Numbered from the stretch's first letter, positions 34,101 to 43,793 are shown. The stretch is DNA of 48,399 nt from Methanohalobium sp046546175 (GCF_046546175.1 NZ_JBKGYF010000002.1:1-48399), one strand, 5' to 3'. Program-made: numbers and translations. Notes: generated by a model from the sequence alone, not told the origin.

Positions 34101-35879
34101 TCAATCTTCAAAATCGTAATAATAATATTCACCTGCAGCTTTTTGTTCCCTGTCCAACCGGGAATTAGGTTTGTTTACCCTAGGACGTAATGTATCATCA
34201 TCCCTCCTGAAAGTAATATCAAGATTGGACAGGAATTTATTCATCCCTTCCTGCATACTGGTTGGTCGTTTTGCCACACCATAAACTGCTGGTTTTCCTT
34301 CAAACACAATCAACCGTTCACTCAACATATCAATCATGTAAATATCGTGGTCAACTACCATAGCAGTTTTTTTATTGTTTTCAGCAAATCGTTTGATTGC
34401 CTTTGTTGCCAGTGAACGCTGTTCCACATCCAGGTGTGCACTTGGTTCATCCAGAATATACATATCAGCATCCCTGCTGAGGCAGGCAGCAATTGCAACC
34501 CTCTGCAGTTCACCTCCACTCAGATTGGGTAGCATTTTATCATACAGTTCTTCTATCTGCAGAGGTCTTGCTATTTCCCCCTGATAATAACTGGTATCAA
34601 ACCTTCGGGTTATACTCCGCAGGAAATCCTGAACCCTGAGATTGATGTCTCCTTTGACATATTGGGGTTTGAAGGATATGTTGATATCAAAATCAAGTTC
34701 ACCACCTTCTGGTTCTGTTTCACCTGCAAGTACCTTTACAAAAGTCGATTTACCGATACCGTTGGGTCCGACTACACCCAGTACTTCACCATGTTTTAAA
34801 GTCCCTCCATCAGATGTCAGTGAAAAACCGTCTTTGTACTTTTTGGTAAATTCCCCATACTCCACCAGTGTTTCAACTTCAGTTTCAGCCCTTGGTGGAT
34901 GTACTTCAAATTCGATTGGTTCCGGGCGGATACGGATATTTTCTTCGGGTAGATAACCATTAAGGTACTGGTTGATAGCGATACGCACTCCCTTTGGATA
35001 GGTTATAACCCCGTATCCTCCCGGTACACCATAGGCAACATGGACCACATCAGCAAGCATATCAAGGATAGCAAGGTCGTGCTCAACAACAAGTACCGCT
35101 TTTTCCTGTGCAAGTTCCTGTATAAGCTGTGCAGAATTTATACGCTGATAGATATCCAGATAGGGGCTTATTTCATCAAAGAAATAGAATTCCGCATCCT
35201 TTGCCATACAGGCTGCGATAGCAACCCTTTGAAGTTCACCACCACTTAATTCGTTTATATCACGGTCGATTATCTCATCCAAGTCAAGCCTTTCAACCAA
35301 TTCATCCAAAACTCCACGATCGTCTGCTTTTTCAAGGAGTTCACGCGTGTTTCCGTTGAATGCTTTGGGGATTTTATCTATATACTGCGGCTTCTGAGAA
35401 ACTTTTATCTTTCCATTTACCAGTTTTTTAAAATAATCCTGAATCTGGGTGCCTGAATAACGTTCAATTACCCTATCCCAGCTGGAGTCCTTGTCATATT
35501 CTCCAAGGTTTGGTACAAGTGTACCAGAAAGTATATTGACAACGGTACTTTTACCTATACCGTTTGGTCCGAGTATCCCAGTAACTCTTCCTGCCTGTGG
35601 TGTTGGAAGCCCGTAGAGTACAAAACCATTTGTACCATACCTATGAGTCGGTGGTTCTTTAAGTGCCTCAGGTAAACCAATTATCATTATAGCCTTGAAC
35701 GGGCATTTATCAACACATATACCACAACCTACACAGAGTTCCTCAGAAATTATCGGTTTCCCTTTTTCACCAAAATATATGGTTTCATCACCTGTTCTGA
35801 CTCTTGGACAGTATTTCTGGCATTCCTTACTGCATTTTCTGGGCTGACATCTGTCAGCTTTCAATACCGCTATTCTCAT
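34101..35879 (-). CDS. rli1: Ribosome recycling ATPase ABCE1 (Rli1)
   Basis: The ATG at 35879 is preferred since MRIAVLKADRCQPRKC is the usual N-terminus; TTG at 35888 would add three residues. The protein of 592 residues carries two 4Fe-4S sites, CQPRKCSKECQKYCP and CVGCGICVDKCPFKA, then two ABC ATPase domains. Each has Walker A GPNGIGKST and signature LSGGELQRVAIAAC, with FFDEISPYLD and ILDEPSAHLD as Walker B parts. It splits ribosomes after termination. Essential across archaea and eukaryotes. Confidence 0.97.
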   Translation of the reverse strand: MRIAVLKADRCQPRKCSKECQKYCPRVRTGDETIYFGEKGKPIISEELCVGCGICVDKCPFKAIMIIGLPEALKEPPTHRYGTNGFVLYGLPTPQAGRVTGILGPNGIGKSTVVNILSGTLVPNLGEYDKDSSWDRVIERYSGTQIQDYFKKLVNGKIKVSQKPQYIDKIPKAFNGNTRELLEKADDRGVLDELVERLDLDEIIDRDINELSGGELQRVAIAACMAKDAEFYFFDEISPYLDIYQRINSAQLIQELAQEKAVLVVEHDLAILDMLADVVHVAYGVPGGYGVITYPKGVRIAINQYLNGYLPEENIRIRPEPIEFEVHPPRAETEVETLVEYGEFTKKYKDGFSLTSDGGTLKHGEVLGVVGPNGIGKSTFVKVLAGETEPEGGELDFDINISFKPQYVKGDINLRVQDFLRSITRRFDTSYYQGEIARPLQIEELYDKMLPNLSGGELQRVAIAACLSRDADMYILDEPSAHLDVEQRSLATKAIKRFAENNKKTAMVVDHDIYMIDMLSERLIVFEGKPAVYGVAKRPTSMQEGMNKFLSNLDITFRRDDDTLRPRVNKPNSRLDREQKAAGEYYYYDFED

Positions 35880-35955
35880 ACCAACCAATCCCTTTTATGA
35901 ATCTAAATTCAATCCATTTAAAACAAGAAACCAAAAATCTATTTGCTGATATGAT

Positions 35956-36348
35956 TTAATTCAGCATCAATACCCAGGTAACAAGAGCAAAGTCAACTAC
36001 AAGGAACTCCACATAGAACCAGTCTTTAATTCCAAACTCCTTTATATCGATATTTATCTGTGGGTAAATTACACGCTGTACATAATATGTTACAATTGCT
36101 ATGATGACTATTATAGCATACCATCTGGTATCTGTACCTGTTCCCAGAACCAGAAAAGCAACCACACCAGCTATGATACCAAGTATAGACGCTACTGCTG
36201 TTTTTATAATGCCTTCCACGCGATCTTTTCTACGCTGTTCTGGTGTTTTCTCAAAAGCTTCGGGTCCTTTTTCCTTATCGGTACTTTCCTGTGGCTCTAT
36301 TTGTTCTTTTTTACCTTTTCCCTGTTTTTTGGGGGTTGAATCGCTCAA
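35956..36348 (-). CDS. EMC6-like membrane protein
   Basis: This 130-residue protein has a charged, probably disordered first 45 residues and then three membrane segments. The end, KDWFYVEFLVVDFALVTWVL, is typical of archaeal relatives of EMC6/Rab5ip, a subunit of the eukaryotic membrane-protein insertase complex. The assignment is from pattern memory. It precedes rli1 on the same strand with 76 bases between them, and shared transcription is possible. Confidence 0.65.
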   Translation of the reverse strand: MSDSTPKKQGKGKKEQIEPQESTDKEKGPEAFEKTPEQRRKDRVEGIIKTAVASILGIIAGVVAFLVLGTGTDTRWYAIIVIIAIVTYYVQRVIYPQINIDIKEFGIKDWFYVEFLVVDFALVTWVLMLN

Positions 36349-36461
36349 TTTGGTCCTGTCTCCTGAATAAGTTTATATGAATAGATAAATGAATTAAGCA
36401 GAATACCATGAATTATTAAAAGATATATAAACATTTATTGTTCCAAATAAATATCTATCAG

Positions 36462-37499
36462 TTAAATAAATTCATTACTCAGCACATTGTTGATATCATC
36501 AATAGATATTGATTCAAATCCCATTGAATTCAAATAATCTGCAAACTTCAAAGGTCTATTACCCTTCGGGTGATACACAATAGTAAATTCGGGATTTATT
36601 GTTTTTACCATACTAACAAGTCCAAAGGCATCGAGATGGTCACTTATCTGTATCGATGGATATTCCTGACTTTTGTTCATCCGTCCAGTAACTGTATACT
36701 TAGAAATATATTCCGGTAGGTCACCAAGGTTGTGAGGAGGTACCACACATACACATCCATCCTTATAACCTCCAATATCCGAAAGTTCTCCAGGATTATC
36801 AAGCAGAAGACGGGTCAGATTAAGAGTTTTTTTCTCCATCTCAATGGCACCATTGTATCCTATGTTCCTTAGAAGTTCTACTGTTCTTTGTGCCTTTCCA
36901 AATGCATAAGCTCCGAATGCAATACAGTCACAGTTTTCAAAAGTATTCTTAAAACCTTCTAGGTCATCATCAAAATGACATTTCAGGTCTGCAGGGTCAC
37001 CATAATTGGCTTCTGTTATCAATACATCGCATTCTGGCAGATGAGTTGGATCTTTTACATCACCTGTGACTAATATACGTGTACCCACATCATTTTCCCA
37101 GTAAAAAGCGGTTGATCCTACTGTATGTTCAGTGGGATAAGTCTTGACGGGTACATCGCCTATATATGCTGTATCCCCTACTTCAACCGATATTCCTCTG
37201 AATTGTTTACCATATCTGGTTTCCAGTGCAAGTGCTGTTTTATCAGAGCAGAAAGAACGATTAGAAAGCATTGCAGATTTGCCATGATGGTCGCCATGGG
37301 CATGTGTTATCAGGTATGCATCCGGCTGGGTATATTTTTCAGGTATTCGTGTTGTGTCTATAGAAAATGTATGTAGCCTACCCTCATTGGACCTGAAACC
37401 GATGGATAAATGTGGTTTAAAAGTACCCCTTGCATTCTTCTGACGGAAAGCAAAAATTCCCAAGTCAATCAATCGCTCTGATATATCCATCCCTCTCAA
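36462..37499 (-). CDS. Metallo-beta-lactamase-fold protein (Snm1/RNA-processing nuclease-like)
   Basis: This 345-residue protein carries the MBL metal motif LITHAHGDHHGKS (about 84-95), then YPTEHTVGSTAFYW, RILVTGDVKDPTHLPECDVL and ITEANYGDP. The late part has SDHLDAFGLVSMV and FTIVYHPKGN, comparable to the beta-CASP/SNM1 nucleases that act on nucleic acid. Whether it is a nuclease or another hydrolase is undecided. ATG at 37490 (MDISERL) is an alternative start. It appears as a single gene. Confidence 0.7.
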   Translation of the reverse strand: MRGMDISERLIDLGIFAFRQKNARGTFKPHLSIGFRSNEGRLHTFSIDTTRIPEKYTQPDAYLITHAHGDHHGKSAMLSNRSFCSDKTALALETRYGKQFRGISVEVGDTAYIGDVPVKTYPTEHTVGSTAFYWENDVGTRILVTGDVKDPTHLPECDVLITEANYGDPADLKCHFDDDLEGFKNTFENCDCIAFGAYAFGKAQRTVELLRNIGYNGAIEMEKKTLNLTRLLLDNPGELSDIGGYKDGCVCVVPPHNLGDLPEYISKYTVTGRMNKSQEYPSIQISDHLDAFGLVSMVKTINPEFTIVYHPKGNRPLKFADYLNSMGFESISIDDINNVLSNEFI

Positions 37500-37595
37500 A
37501 TCAGATGATTTTCCTTAAGGTATTTACGTATTCTGATTAGAAAGGACTAAATAACCAAAAATCAAAAAAGTAATAGAAAGATGGATTCTGAAAAA

Positions 37596-37865
37596 TTACA
37601 GTAGTTTATCCAGTTCTGCACTGAGGACATCAGCCTGTTTTAACCCCATGAAGCGTTTGACTTCTTCACCATCTTTTTCAATTACAATGGTTGGAACTGC
37701 CATGACACTGTATTTTCTTGCCATATCTCCGTTTTCATCAACATCGACTTCCTGGATATCTACCTGATCTCCATATTTTTCTTTAAGGTCATCTATAATC
37801 GGTTTTTGCATTTTACACGGTCCACACCATGTAGCACTGAAATCTAATAATACTGGTTTCCCCAT
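37596..37865 (-). CDS. trxA: Thioredoxin
   Basis: The ATG at 37865 is selected because AAAAGGTGA precedes it; an in-frame GTG at 37874 lies inside that site. The protein of 89 residues is a minimal thioredoxin: LLDFSATWCGPCKMQKPI with the classic WCGPC, a DVDENGDMARKYSVMAVPT segment with cis-Pro, and IEKDGEEVKRFMG. It is cytosolic and may pass electrons to CcdA or other thiol enzymes. It stands alone. Confidence 0.93.
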   Translation of the reverse strand: MGKPVLLDFSATWCGPCKMQKPIIDDLKEKYGDQVDIQEVDVDENGDMARKYSVMAVPTIVIEKDGEEVKRFMGLKQADVLSAELDKLL

Positions 37866-37982
37866 TTTGTTCACCTTTTTACATTTATATTAAATTCAAA
37901 ATGATATAAGACATAAACCTGGCAATAACGTTTTGGTATTGCAACTGTTATACAAAACCAGTGTTCTCTTTATATAAATAAG

Positions 37983-38783
37983 TTATTGACTTTTAGACAG
38001 AGAGTTGTGATTCCTGCTTATATTGCTGTAGTACATGCATTCATCCCTTGAGAAAAGACGCATTTCAATTGATTCATTTACAATGTTTATCGGAGCTCCC
38101 CGGATAAGTATAGCTGGTATACATTCCCCCGCTTCACCCATCAGAACCTGTGCAGCAGATACAAGGTTATCTGCTGTTGCTTTATGTGTGATGTTTAAAG
38201 GTTTGCCATATAAATCCTGAGACCCTCTGGCATCTTCTACCGGGATGATACCGGATGTGCCAAGTGCTATCCCTACACAACCAAGCCTCATAGGTTGAGT
38301 TCTGCTGTCTCCTATAATAACCCCTATGTTACAGGAATATTGCTTTTTTATATCTGTACGAATTGATTCTGCACTTTTTTGAGCATCTTCAGGCAGAAGA
38401 ATCACATAACCATCCGGTGCATTGGAACTATCAATCCCAGCGTTTGGTGAAAGGTTTCCCTTTGTTATTGTAAGCGCTGCTCCTGGTACACCTCCTATGA
38501 CCTCATCGCATTCCTGAAGGATAATTTCCATTTCCCTGGGATCCAGTTTGTAATTTTGAGCAAAAACTTTTGCTGTTTCACCGGGTTTGACATCACTAAG
38601 TTTTACCATTCGACACTCAGCAGTTGCAACGGCTGATTCTGCAAGAATGAGTATATCTCCGTCTTCGGGTATAATTCCTGTGTTTTTAAAACCTGTATCA
38701 AGAACTTTTAATATATTGTCTCCTGATTTTATAATAGAGGTCTTTATTCCAAACATCTGCATATTAGAACGGTTCAATTCCAT
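37983..38783 (-). CDS. cofE: Coenzyme F420-0:L-glutamate ligase CofE
   Basis: This 266-residue protein matches CofE, which adds gamma-linked glutamates to F420-0 using GTP. Visible are ILAESAVATAECRMVKLSDV, DEVIGGVPGAALTITKGNLS, PNAGIDSSN, VIIGDSRTQPMRLGCVGIAL and TADNLVSAAQVLMGEAGECI. F420 is the main hydride carrier of methanogens. It begins 1 base after the thiC stop, so it is the last gene of the folate/C1 cluster. Met8 is an alternative start. Confidence 0.9.
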   Translation of the reverse strand: MELNRSNMQMFGIKTSIIKSGDNILKVLDTGFKNTGIIPEDGDILILAESAVATAECRMVKLSDVKPGETAKVFAQNYKLDPREMEIILQECDEVIGGVPGAALTITKGNLSPNAGIDSSNAPDGYVILLPEDAQKSAESIRTDIKKQYSCNIGVIIGDSRTQPMRLGCVGIALGTSGIIPVEDARGSQDLYGKPLNITHKATADNLVSAAQVLMGEAGECIPAILIRGAPINIVNESIEMRLFSRDECMYYSNISRNHNSLSKSQ

Positions 38784-38784
38784 A

Positions 38785-40032
38785 TCAGTTATCTCCAGAG
38801 AGATAATTCTGCATAATTTTTATAGCACAGTAATCCCCACACATTGTGCACGGACCTTTTATTGGACACATTTCACTGGGTTTATCAGGGTCTATTGCCA
38901 TCTCAATCTGTCCGTTCCAATCAAACTTTCTGCGTTTCATGGATAGCATCAAATCCCTATCGCTTATACCGTATTTGATACTATCACCGATGTGCGCTGC
39001 GATTTTGAATGCAACCACTCCTTCTCTAACCTGTTCAGGTGTTGGAAGTGCAAGATGTTCAGATGGTGTTATGTAACAGAGATAGTCGGCACCTGCTCCA
39101 CTGGCCATACTGGCACCTACAGAACCTGCTATATGGTCGTATCCAAGACCTACATCAGTCGGAAGGGGACCTGCTACAAAAAGCGGATATTTTGACATGG
39201 ATTTATAGAACCTTATAGAATCAGAGATGTCATTTGCCTGCACATGCCCGCCCACACCTTCCACAATCACTTGCACTCCTTTTTTGTTTGCCCTATTTGC
39301 AAGATTTACATTGGTTTCAATTTCTACTTTTTGTGCACCATCAGAAAGGTCATGTATACAGCCGCTTCTCATGGTATTGCCAAGTGAGAGGACCACATCA
39401 TTTTTTCTCAGCATTTCAAGGATTTCATCAAAATGTTGAATGAATGGATTTTCACACTCATTGGTTAACATGAATACACTGGTAAATGAACCACCTTTTG
39501 CTACCATACCCATTACCCTTTTTGAACCTTTTAATTTCTCAAGGGTATAACTATCAACACAATGCAGAACAACAGAGCTTACACCTTCATATATATGATT
39601 TTTAAGAGTTGATAATATATCATCCTCTGTTACATTCTTCATCCCGTATTCCACTGTGGACTGATAAATAGGAACCGTAGTAACCGGTAGACTGGTGTTT
39701 TCAAACACACTTTTACGTATGCCTGATATATCTCCACCCATTGAAAGGTCGGTTATGGTATCTGCACCGTGTTTTTCAGCAACCGTTACTTTTTCAATTT
39801 CAGAACCAGGATCAATATTAGCAGATGACGTTCCAAGATTGACATTTATCTTGGTAGTTGCACCTTTGCTTATAGCAACTGGCTGAGATTTGTTTCTTGT
39901 CATGATGACAAGACTACCATTTGCAACATCTGACAGAATTGTGTCTTCATCAATATATACAGTTTCTGCTACTTGCTGCATTTCAGGAGTTAATACTCCG
40001 TTACGCGCATAATCAATTTGTGTGGTGTCCAT
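38785..40032 (-). CDS. thiC: Phosphomethylpyrimidine synthase ThiC (or BzaF-like paralogue)
   Basis: The ATG at 40032 is preferred: MDTTQIDYARNGVLTPEM is the family's usual start, whereas the upstream ATG at 40086 lies inside metF. The 415-residue radical SAM protein has VNVNLGTSS-like segment, HCVDSYTLEKL, RSGCIHDLSDGAQ and HIAGSVGASMASGAGADYLC. The C-terminal cluster motif is CTMCGDYC: C-x2-C-x3-C, one residue shorter than the C-x2-C-x4-C I know from bacterial ThiC. It makes the thiamine pyrimidine; the related BzaF makes a cobamide lower ligand from the same substrate. Confidence 0.85.
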   Translation of the reverse strand: MDTTQIDYARNGVLTPEMQQVAETVYIDEDTILSDVANGSLVIMTRNKSQPVAISKGATTKINVNLGTSSANIDPGSEIEKVTVAEKHGADTITDLSMGGDISGIRKSVFENTSLPVTTVPIYQSTVEYGMKNVTEDDILSTLKNHIYEGVSSVVLHCVDSYTLEKLKGSKRVMGMVAKGGSFTSVFMLTNECENPFIQHFDEILEMLRKNDVVLSLGNTMRSGCIHDLSDGAQKVEIETNVNLANRANKKGVQVIVEGVGGHVQANDISDSIRFYKSMSKYPLFVAGPLPTDVGLGYDHIAGSVGASMASGAGADYLCYITPSEHLALPTPEQVREGVVAFKIAAHIGDSIKYGISDRDLMLSMKRRKFDWNGQIEMAIDPDKPSEMCPIKGPCTMCGDYCAIKIMQNYLSGDN

Positions 40033-40057
40033 AACATCTGTCCATGTTAATGATTGT

Positions 40058-40933
40058 TCATTCTGAAGAAAAGCCAGCCATTTCAAGTAAAGTTACTGTA
40101 TTTAAATTTTTCCCAACAGGCATTATGTGGATTCCACTGCAAATATTCCTGATTGCATTAATGGTTTCTGAACTTATAACAAGACCTTCATGTACAGGGT
40201 CTTTAGCCTTTTCCATCCGAGATATTACATCATCATTAATTTTTATACCGGGTATGTTGTTGTTCATGAAATGAGCCATTTTTGCCGACTTCAGGGGGAT
40301 CAAACCAGCAATTATCGGTACATTCAAATGTTTTACAGATTCAATGAATTGTTCAAACTGAGCTACGTCATAAACTGCCTGGGTCTGGATGAAATTAGCA
40401 CCCATATCAACCTTTTTTTTAAGTTTTAACATCTGCATCGCCCGAGATGAATCTATTCCTGATACTGCCCCTACTGTGAAGCTAGGTACTCCTTCAAGCT
40501 GGTTACCTGAGAAATCATAACCAGATTCTATCATTCTTACCAGCGATAGCAACTGGACAGAATCAAGGTCATAGACAGGTTTCGCACCTGGATGATCTCC
40601 TTTTGTAGTATGGTCTCCGGTCATCAGACAGATATTTTTTATCCCGAATGCATTCGCTCCGAGTAGGTCAGACTGGATAGAAAGACGGTTGCGGTCTCTG
40701 CAGGTCATCTGCATGATTACCTCATGACCTGAATCAATCAACATTTTACCAAGCGCAAGCGGACACATTCGCATAATTGCCCGGTTGTTATCAGTAATAT
40801 TTATCGCATCCACCCATCCTTTCAGGTTATTAGCGTCCTGAAGTACTGGAGATACATCGATTCCTTTTGGAGGAGTTATTTCTGAAGTTATTACAAATTC
40901 ACCGGATTTGAGTTTTTGTTCAAAATTTGGCAT
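40058..40933 (-). CDS. metF: Methylenetetrahydrofolate reductase MetF-like
   Basis: This 291-residue TIM-barrel protein has FVITSEITPPKGIDVSPVLQ with the catalytic-type Glu, INITDNNRAIMRMCPLAL, MQMTCRDRNRLSIQSDLLGA, NICLMTGDH, and ANFIQTQAVYDVAQFEQF. These fit the MTHFR family, which reduces methylene-tetrahydrofolate to methyl-tetrahydrofolate. It is preceded by metV, its usual iron-sulfur/zinc partner in anaerobes, so electrons probably come from ferredoxin or a similar carrier. Confidence 0.92.
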   Translation of the reverse strand: MPNFEQKLKSGEFVITSEITPPKGIDVSPVLQDANNLKGWVDAINITDNNRAIMRMCPLALGKMLIDSGHEVIMQMTCRDRNRLSIQSDLLGANAFGIKNICLMTGDHTTKGDHPGAKPVYDLDSVQLLSLVRMIESGYDFSGNQLEGVPSFTVGAVSGIDSSRAMQMLKLKKKVDMGANFIQTQAVYDVAQFEQFIESVKHLNVPIIAGLIPLKSAKMAHFMNNNIPGIKINDDVISRMEKAKDPVHEGLVISSETINAIRNICSGIHIMPVGKNLNTVTLLEMAGFSSE

Positions 40934-40969
40934 ATTTATCTTACCCTGCTTTTAAGTGAACTAAAAAAC

Positions 40970-41593
40970 TCATATACAATTATCTTCTACATTCTCCTTT
41001 GGATCAAACACTTTTTCCAGAAGGTCAAGCCTTCCTATTTTTTCAAGCCTCTGGTATATGAGCTCCCAGACACAATCCTTATCAGGATTTACTTCACATT
41101 TACCACCCATAGATCCGCCACAAGGTCCGTTTAACAGCCCTTTAGGACACTGTGCAGTGGGACATATCCCTCCGAAATCAGCAATTGTACAGTTGCCACA
41201 CATAGCACACTGGGTATGAAACACATTTCCCTGATAGATACCCCCCAGTGAATCGGTATTGTTTGCAGGATATACAGGTACATCTGCAAGTTTTGCAATA
41301 ATCGATGTCCCGCTACCACATGCCATTACAAGGATAGAATCTGCCTTTTTTATATTTTCATTTTTTTTCACCAGGGATTCATAGGAACGAATACTGCAGG
41401 TTCCAGTTGGCAGTACCCATCCAACAACATTTTTACCTGATTCTTCAAGACGTGCACACATATCCTGTACTTCAGATTCTCCTCCTGTATGCATTTTGGC
41501 TGCACATACATCACACCCGATTACAAAGATATTATCCTCATCTTTCAGGGTTTCCAAGATTTCTACAAATGATTTAGGTGATGAGATTATCAT
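40970..41593 (-). CDS. metV: MetV-like partner of methylenetetrahydrofolate reductase
   Basis: This 207-residue protein is rich in cysteine. GCDVCAAKMHTGG lies near the N-terminus, and CAMCGNCTIADFGGICPTAQ followed by CPKGLLNGPCGGS, GGKCEVNPDKDCVW in the C-terminal half match the MTHFR C-terminal/MetV domain, which binds an Fe-S cluster or zinc. In acetogens MetV forms a complex with MetF. It lies 36 bases before metF and 10 bases after folP. Confidence 0.88.
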   Translation of the reverse strand: MIISSPKSFVEILETLKDEDNIFVIGCDVCAAKMHTGGESEVQDMCARLEESGKNVVGWVLPTGTCSIRSYESLVKKNENIKKADSILVMACGSGTSIIAKLADVPVYPANNTDSLGGIYQGNVFHTQCAMCGNCTIADFGGICPTAQCPKGLLNGPCGGSMGGKCEVNPDKDCVWELIYQRLEKIGRLDLLEKVFDPKENVEDNCI

Positions 41594-41603
41594 AGTTATC
41601 GTG

Positions 41604-42827
41604 TTATTGATATCGGTATTTAGTATCCATCTGCTGTTGCAGGGTTTCTTTGATCATTTCTGCAATCAAAGGAAGATTTCGAGCCTGATAGGATAGCTTG
41701 TCTACGAGCCGCTCGATCTGCAATAGTGTACCCATGATTATTACATCAGTAAATTCGTCTTCATGAGATACCGCATCACGGGATATTGCTACATCTCCTC
41801 CACGTGCAAGCATTTCCTGTTTTAAAATCAACGCTTCGGTAGTTGTGATGTTGTCAATTTTAAGTGTTCTGTTTACAGATTTTTTCTTCATGACATTGGA
41901 ACCTGAGCCAGTGGTTCCGATGGATTTCATAATATAAGCCGCATCAGAGGGATGTGTAATATCCAGAACTGAAACCTCAAATCCGTTTTTTCTGATGTAT
42001 GGTTTGCGGCTTCGTATTGCTTTTGCTACATCAGCAACATCCTTTGTCTGGGCGACATCATGAGTCCTTATTATATCTGCACCTTTGTGCACTACAATGG
42101 ATGTTGCTGCAAGGCTTCCATACAGACGCTCATTTGCAGGTTTGTCAATTACTGCTTCAACCATGGATTTTCTTGATACTGCCGCAAGTAACGGCTTTTC
42201 AAATATTTTGAGACGTTCAAATTGATCTGCAGTTTCAAAATCATAGATTGGATCTTTTTCAGGCGCCCATTTTCCAAAAGCCGGGTCAAGTATCAGTTTA
42301 TCAGAATCAATACCTCTGGATTCGGCTTTTTTTATTATTGAATCTAGTGAATACATAACCGCTTCCATGCCAATCGGGTCCCCAGGTGATTTGTTGGATG
42401 CCATTACAACTGCTGGACACACATAATCAGCAACCAAATCCACCATATTAGAATCAGCGGTAAAACCTGATACATCATTTACAATATCTGCTCCACGGTT
42501 CAATGATTCTTCTGCAATATCTGCAAACATGGTATCAACAGATATAACAGCATCCACATTGCCTTCCAGTTCTTCCAGTGCAGGGAGCAAACGTTCGGTT
42601 TCCTGTTCTTTAGTTATGTTTTCAGCTCGAAGCCATGTGGACCGAGCTCCCACATCAATCATGGTTGCTCCTTCATCAACCATCTTCTGGGCTGTATTAA
42701 CAATAGAGTCTTTATCTATTATTGAATTTTTATAAAAGGATTCCTGACTTAAGTTTATAACACCCATTAATCGTACAGGGTGGTCATCTCCAACCTTTAG
42801 TCCGCATATATCAAAATCAACAGCCAT
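41604..42827 (-). CDS. folP: Dihydropteroate synthase with C-terminal extension
   Basis: This 407-residue protein has the DHPS barrel: RLMGVINLSQESFYKNS, GATMIDVGARSTWLRA, VISVDTMFADIAEESLNRGA, ADIVNDVSGF, LDPAFGKW, LAAVSRKSMV and IIRTHDVAQTKDV. Residues from about 285 form a further 120-residue domain absent in bacterial FolP. It joins a pterin to an aminobenzoate. Whether the product feeds folate or methanopterin is not clear from sequence; the neighbours are folate genes. Confidence 0.85.
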   Translation of the reverse strand: MAVDFDICGLKVGDDHPVRLMGVINLSQESFYKNSIIDKDSIVNTAQKMVDEGATMIDVGARSTWLRAENITKEQETERLLPALEELEGNVDAVISVDTMFADIAEESLNRGADIVNDVSGFTADSNMVDLVADYVCPAVVMASNKSPGDPIGMEAVMYSLDSIIKKAESRGIDSDKLILDPAFGKWAPEKDPIYDFETADQFERLKIFEKPLLAAVSRKSMVEAVIDKPANERLYGSLAATSIVVHKGADIIRTHDVAQTKDVADVAKAIRSRKPYIRKNGFEVSVLDITHPSDAAYIMKSIGTTGSGSNVMKKKSVNRTLKIDNITTTEALILKQEMLARGGDVAISRDAVSHEDEFTDVIIMGTLLQIERLVDKLSYQARNLPLIAEMIKETLQQQMDTKYRYQ

Positions 42828-42911
42828 TATTTAACCAGTATCATCTATTTTAAAATATTGAAGATTTTATAAAGAAATAGAATATAGAATATTATAAAAT
42901 TAACCGTTGGT

Positions 42912-43778
42912 TCAGACTTTATTTTGTGCAACCTTGAGAACGTGTTGCATCAACGTGGCTATGGTCATGGGCCCCACACCACCCGGAACAGGCGTAATAA
43001 GAGATGCTTTTTTAATCACATTATCAAAATCAACATCTCCATAAACCTTATCTTCTTCTTTAGAGATTCCGGCATCCACAATCACTACACCTTCCTTTAC
43101 CATATCGGGTTTTATTAGGTGTTTGACACCTGTTGCTACAATAAGAATATCAGCATTTATTGTATATCGATTAAGGTTCTGGGTATAAACATGACTTACT
43201 GATACCGTTGCATTACGGTTTAAAAACATGGTAGCCATTGGTTTACCCACCACATTGCTGTGACCTACTACAACCACATCCTTCCCTTGGATGTCTACAT
43301 TGTATTCTTCGAGTGCAGTCATTATACCTCTTGGTGTGCAGGGTACCAGTTCTTCATTTCCGATTAAAAGTTTACCCATGTTTAGGGGATGGAACCCATC
43401 CGCATCTTTAGAGGGATCAATTTCCATCATGACCTTCTGCTCATTAATATGCTCAGGCAGAGGAAGCTGCACCAAGATGCCATGGACATCATCCCTCTTA
43501 TTCAAATTCTGGATTAATTCAATAACTTCTTCCTGGGTTGTATCTTCAGAAAGGAAATGGTCTTCTGCAATTATACCTACTCTGTCACAGGCTTTATGTT
43601 TTAATTTAACATACATCTTGGATGCAGGATCATCACCTACTACAATAGTAGAAAGACCAGGTGTTATATTATGCTGGTCTTTTAGCATCTGTACTTTTGA
43701 ATGGACTTCTGATTCTATTTTTTTGGCCAGCGCTCGGCCATCAATTATTTTTGAATCTGAACCTTGCTCGCCTGGCAT
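42912..43778 (-). CDS. folD: Bifunctional methylene-THF dehydrogenase/cyclohydrolase FolD
   Basis: The ATG at 43778 is preferred since AGGTGAAAT precedes it; a GTG at 43787 lies within that site. The protein of 288 residues shows KMYVKLKHKACDRVGI with the catalytic Lys, GILVQLPLPEHIN, KDADGFHPLNMGKL, VVVGHSNVVGKPMATMFLN and LITPVPGGVGPMTIA, all FolD hallmarks. It interconverts methylene-, methenyl- and formyl-tetrahydrofolate with NAD(P). It lies 15 bases after glyA. Confidence 0.96.
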   Translation of the reverse strand: MPGEQGSDSKIIDGRALAKKIESEVHSKVQMLKDQHNITPGLSTIVVGDDPASKMYVKLKHKACDRVGIIAEDHFLSEDTTQEEVIELIQNLNKRDDVHGILVQLPLPEHINEQKVMMEIDPSKDADGFHPLNMGKLLIGNEELVPCTPRGIMTALEEYNVDIQGKDVVVVGHSNVVGKPMATMFLNRNATVSVSHVYTQNLNRYTINADILIVATGVKHLIKPDMVKEGVVIVDAGISKEEDKVYGDVDFDNVIKKASLITPVPGGVGPMTIATLMQHVLKVAQNKV

Positions 43779-43793
43779 ATATTTCACCTGGAA

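Noticed and set aside
37922..37942. GCAATA/TATTGC inverted repeat between trxA and cofE
   Set aside because: Only 6 bp with a 9-base loop and no following T-run; it is too weak to call a terminator or operator.
40033..40086. Upstream ATG of thiC
   Set aside because: It lies inside the metF coding end, and the family's N-terminus starts at the downstream ATG.
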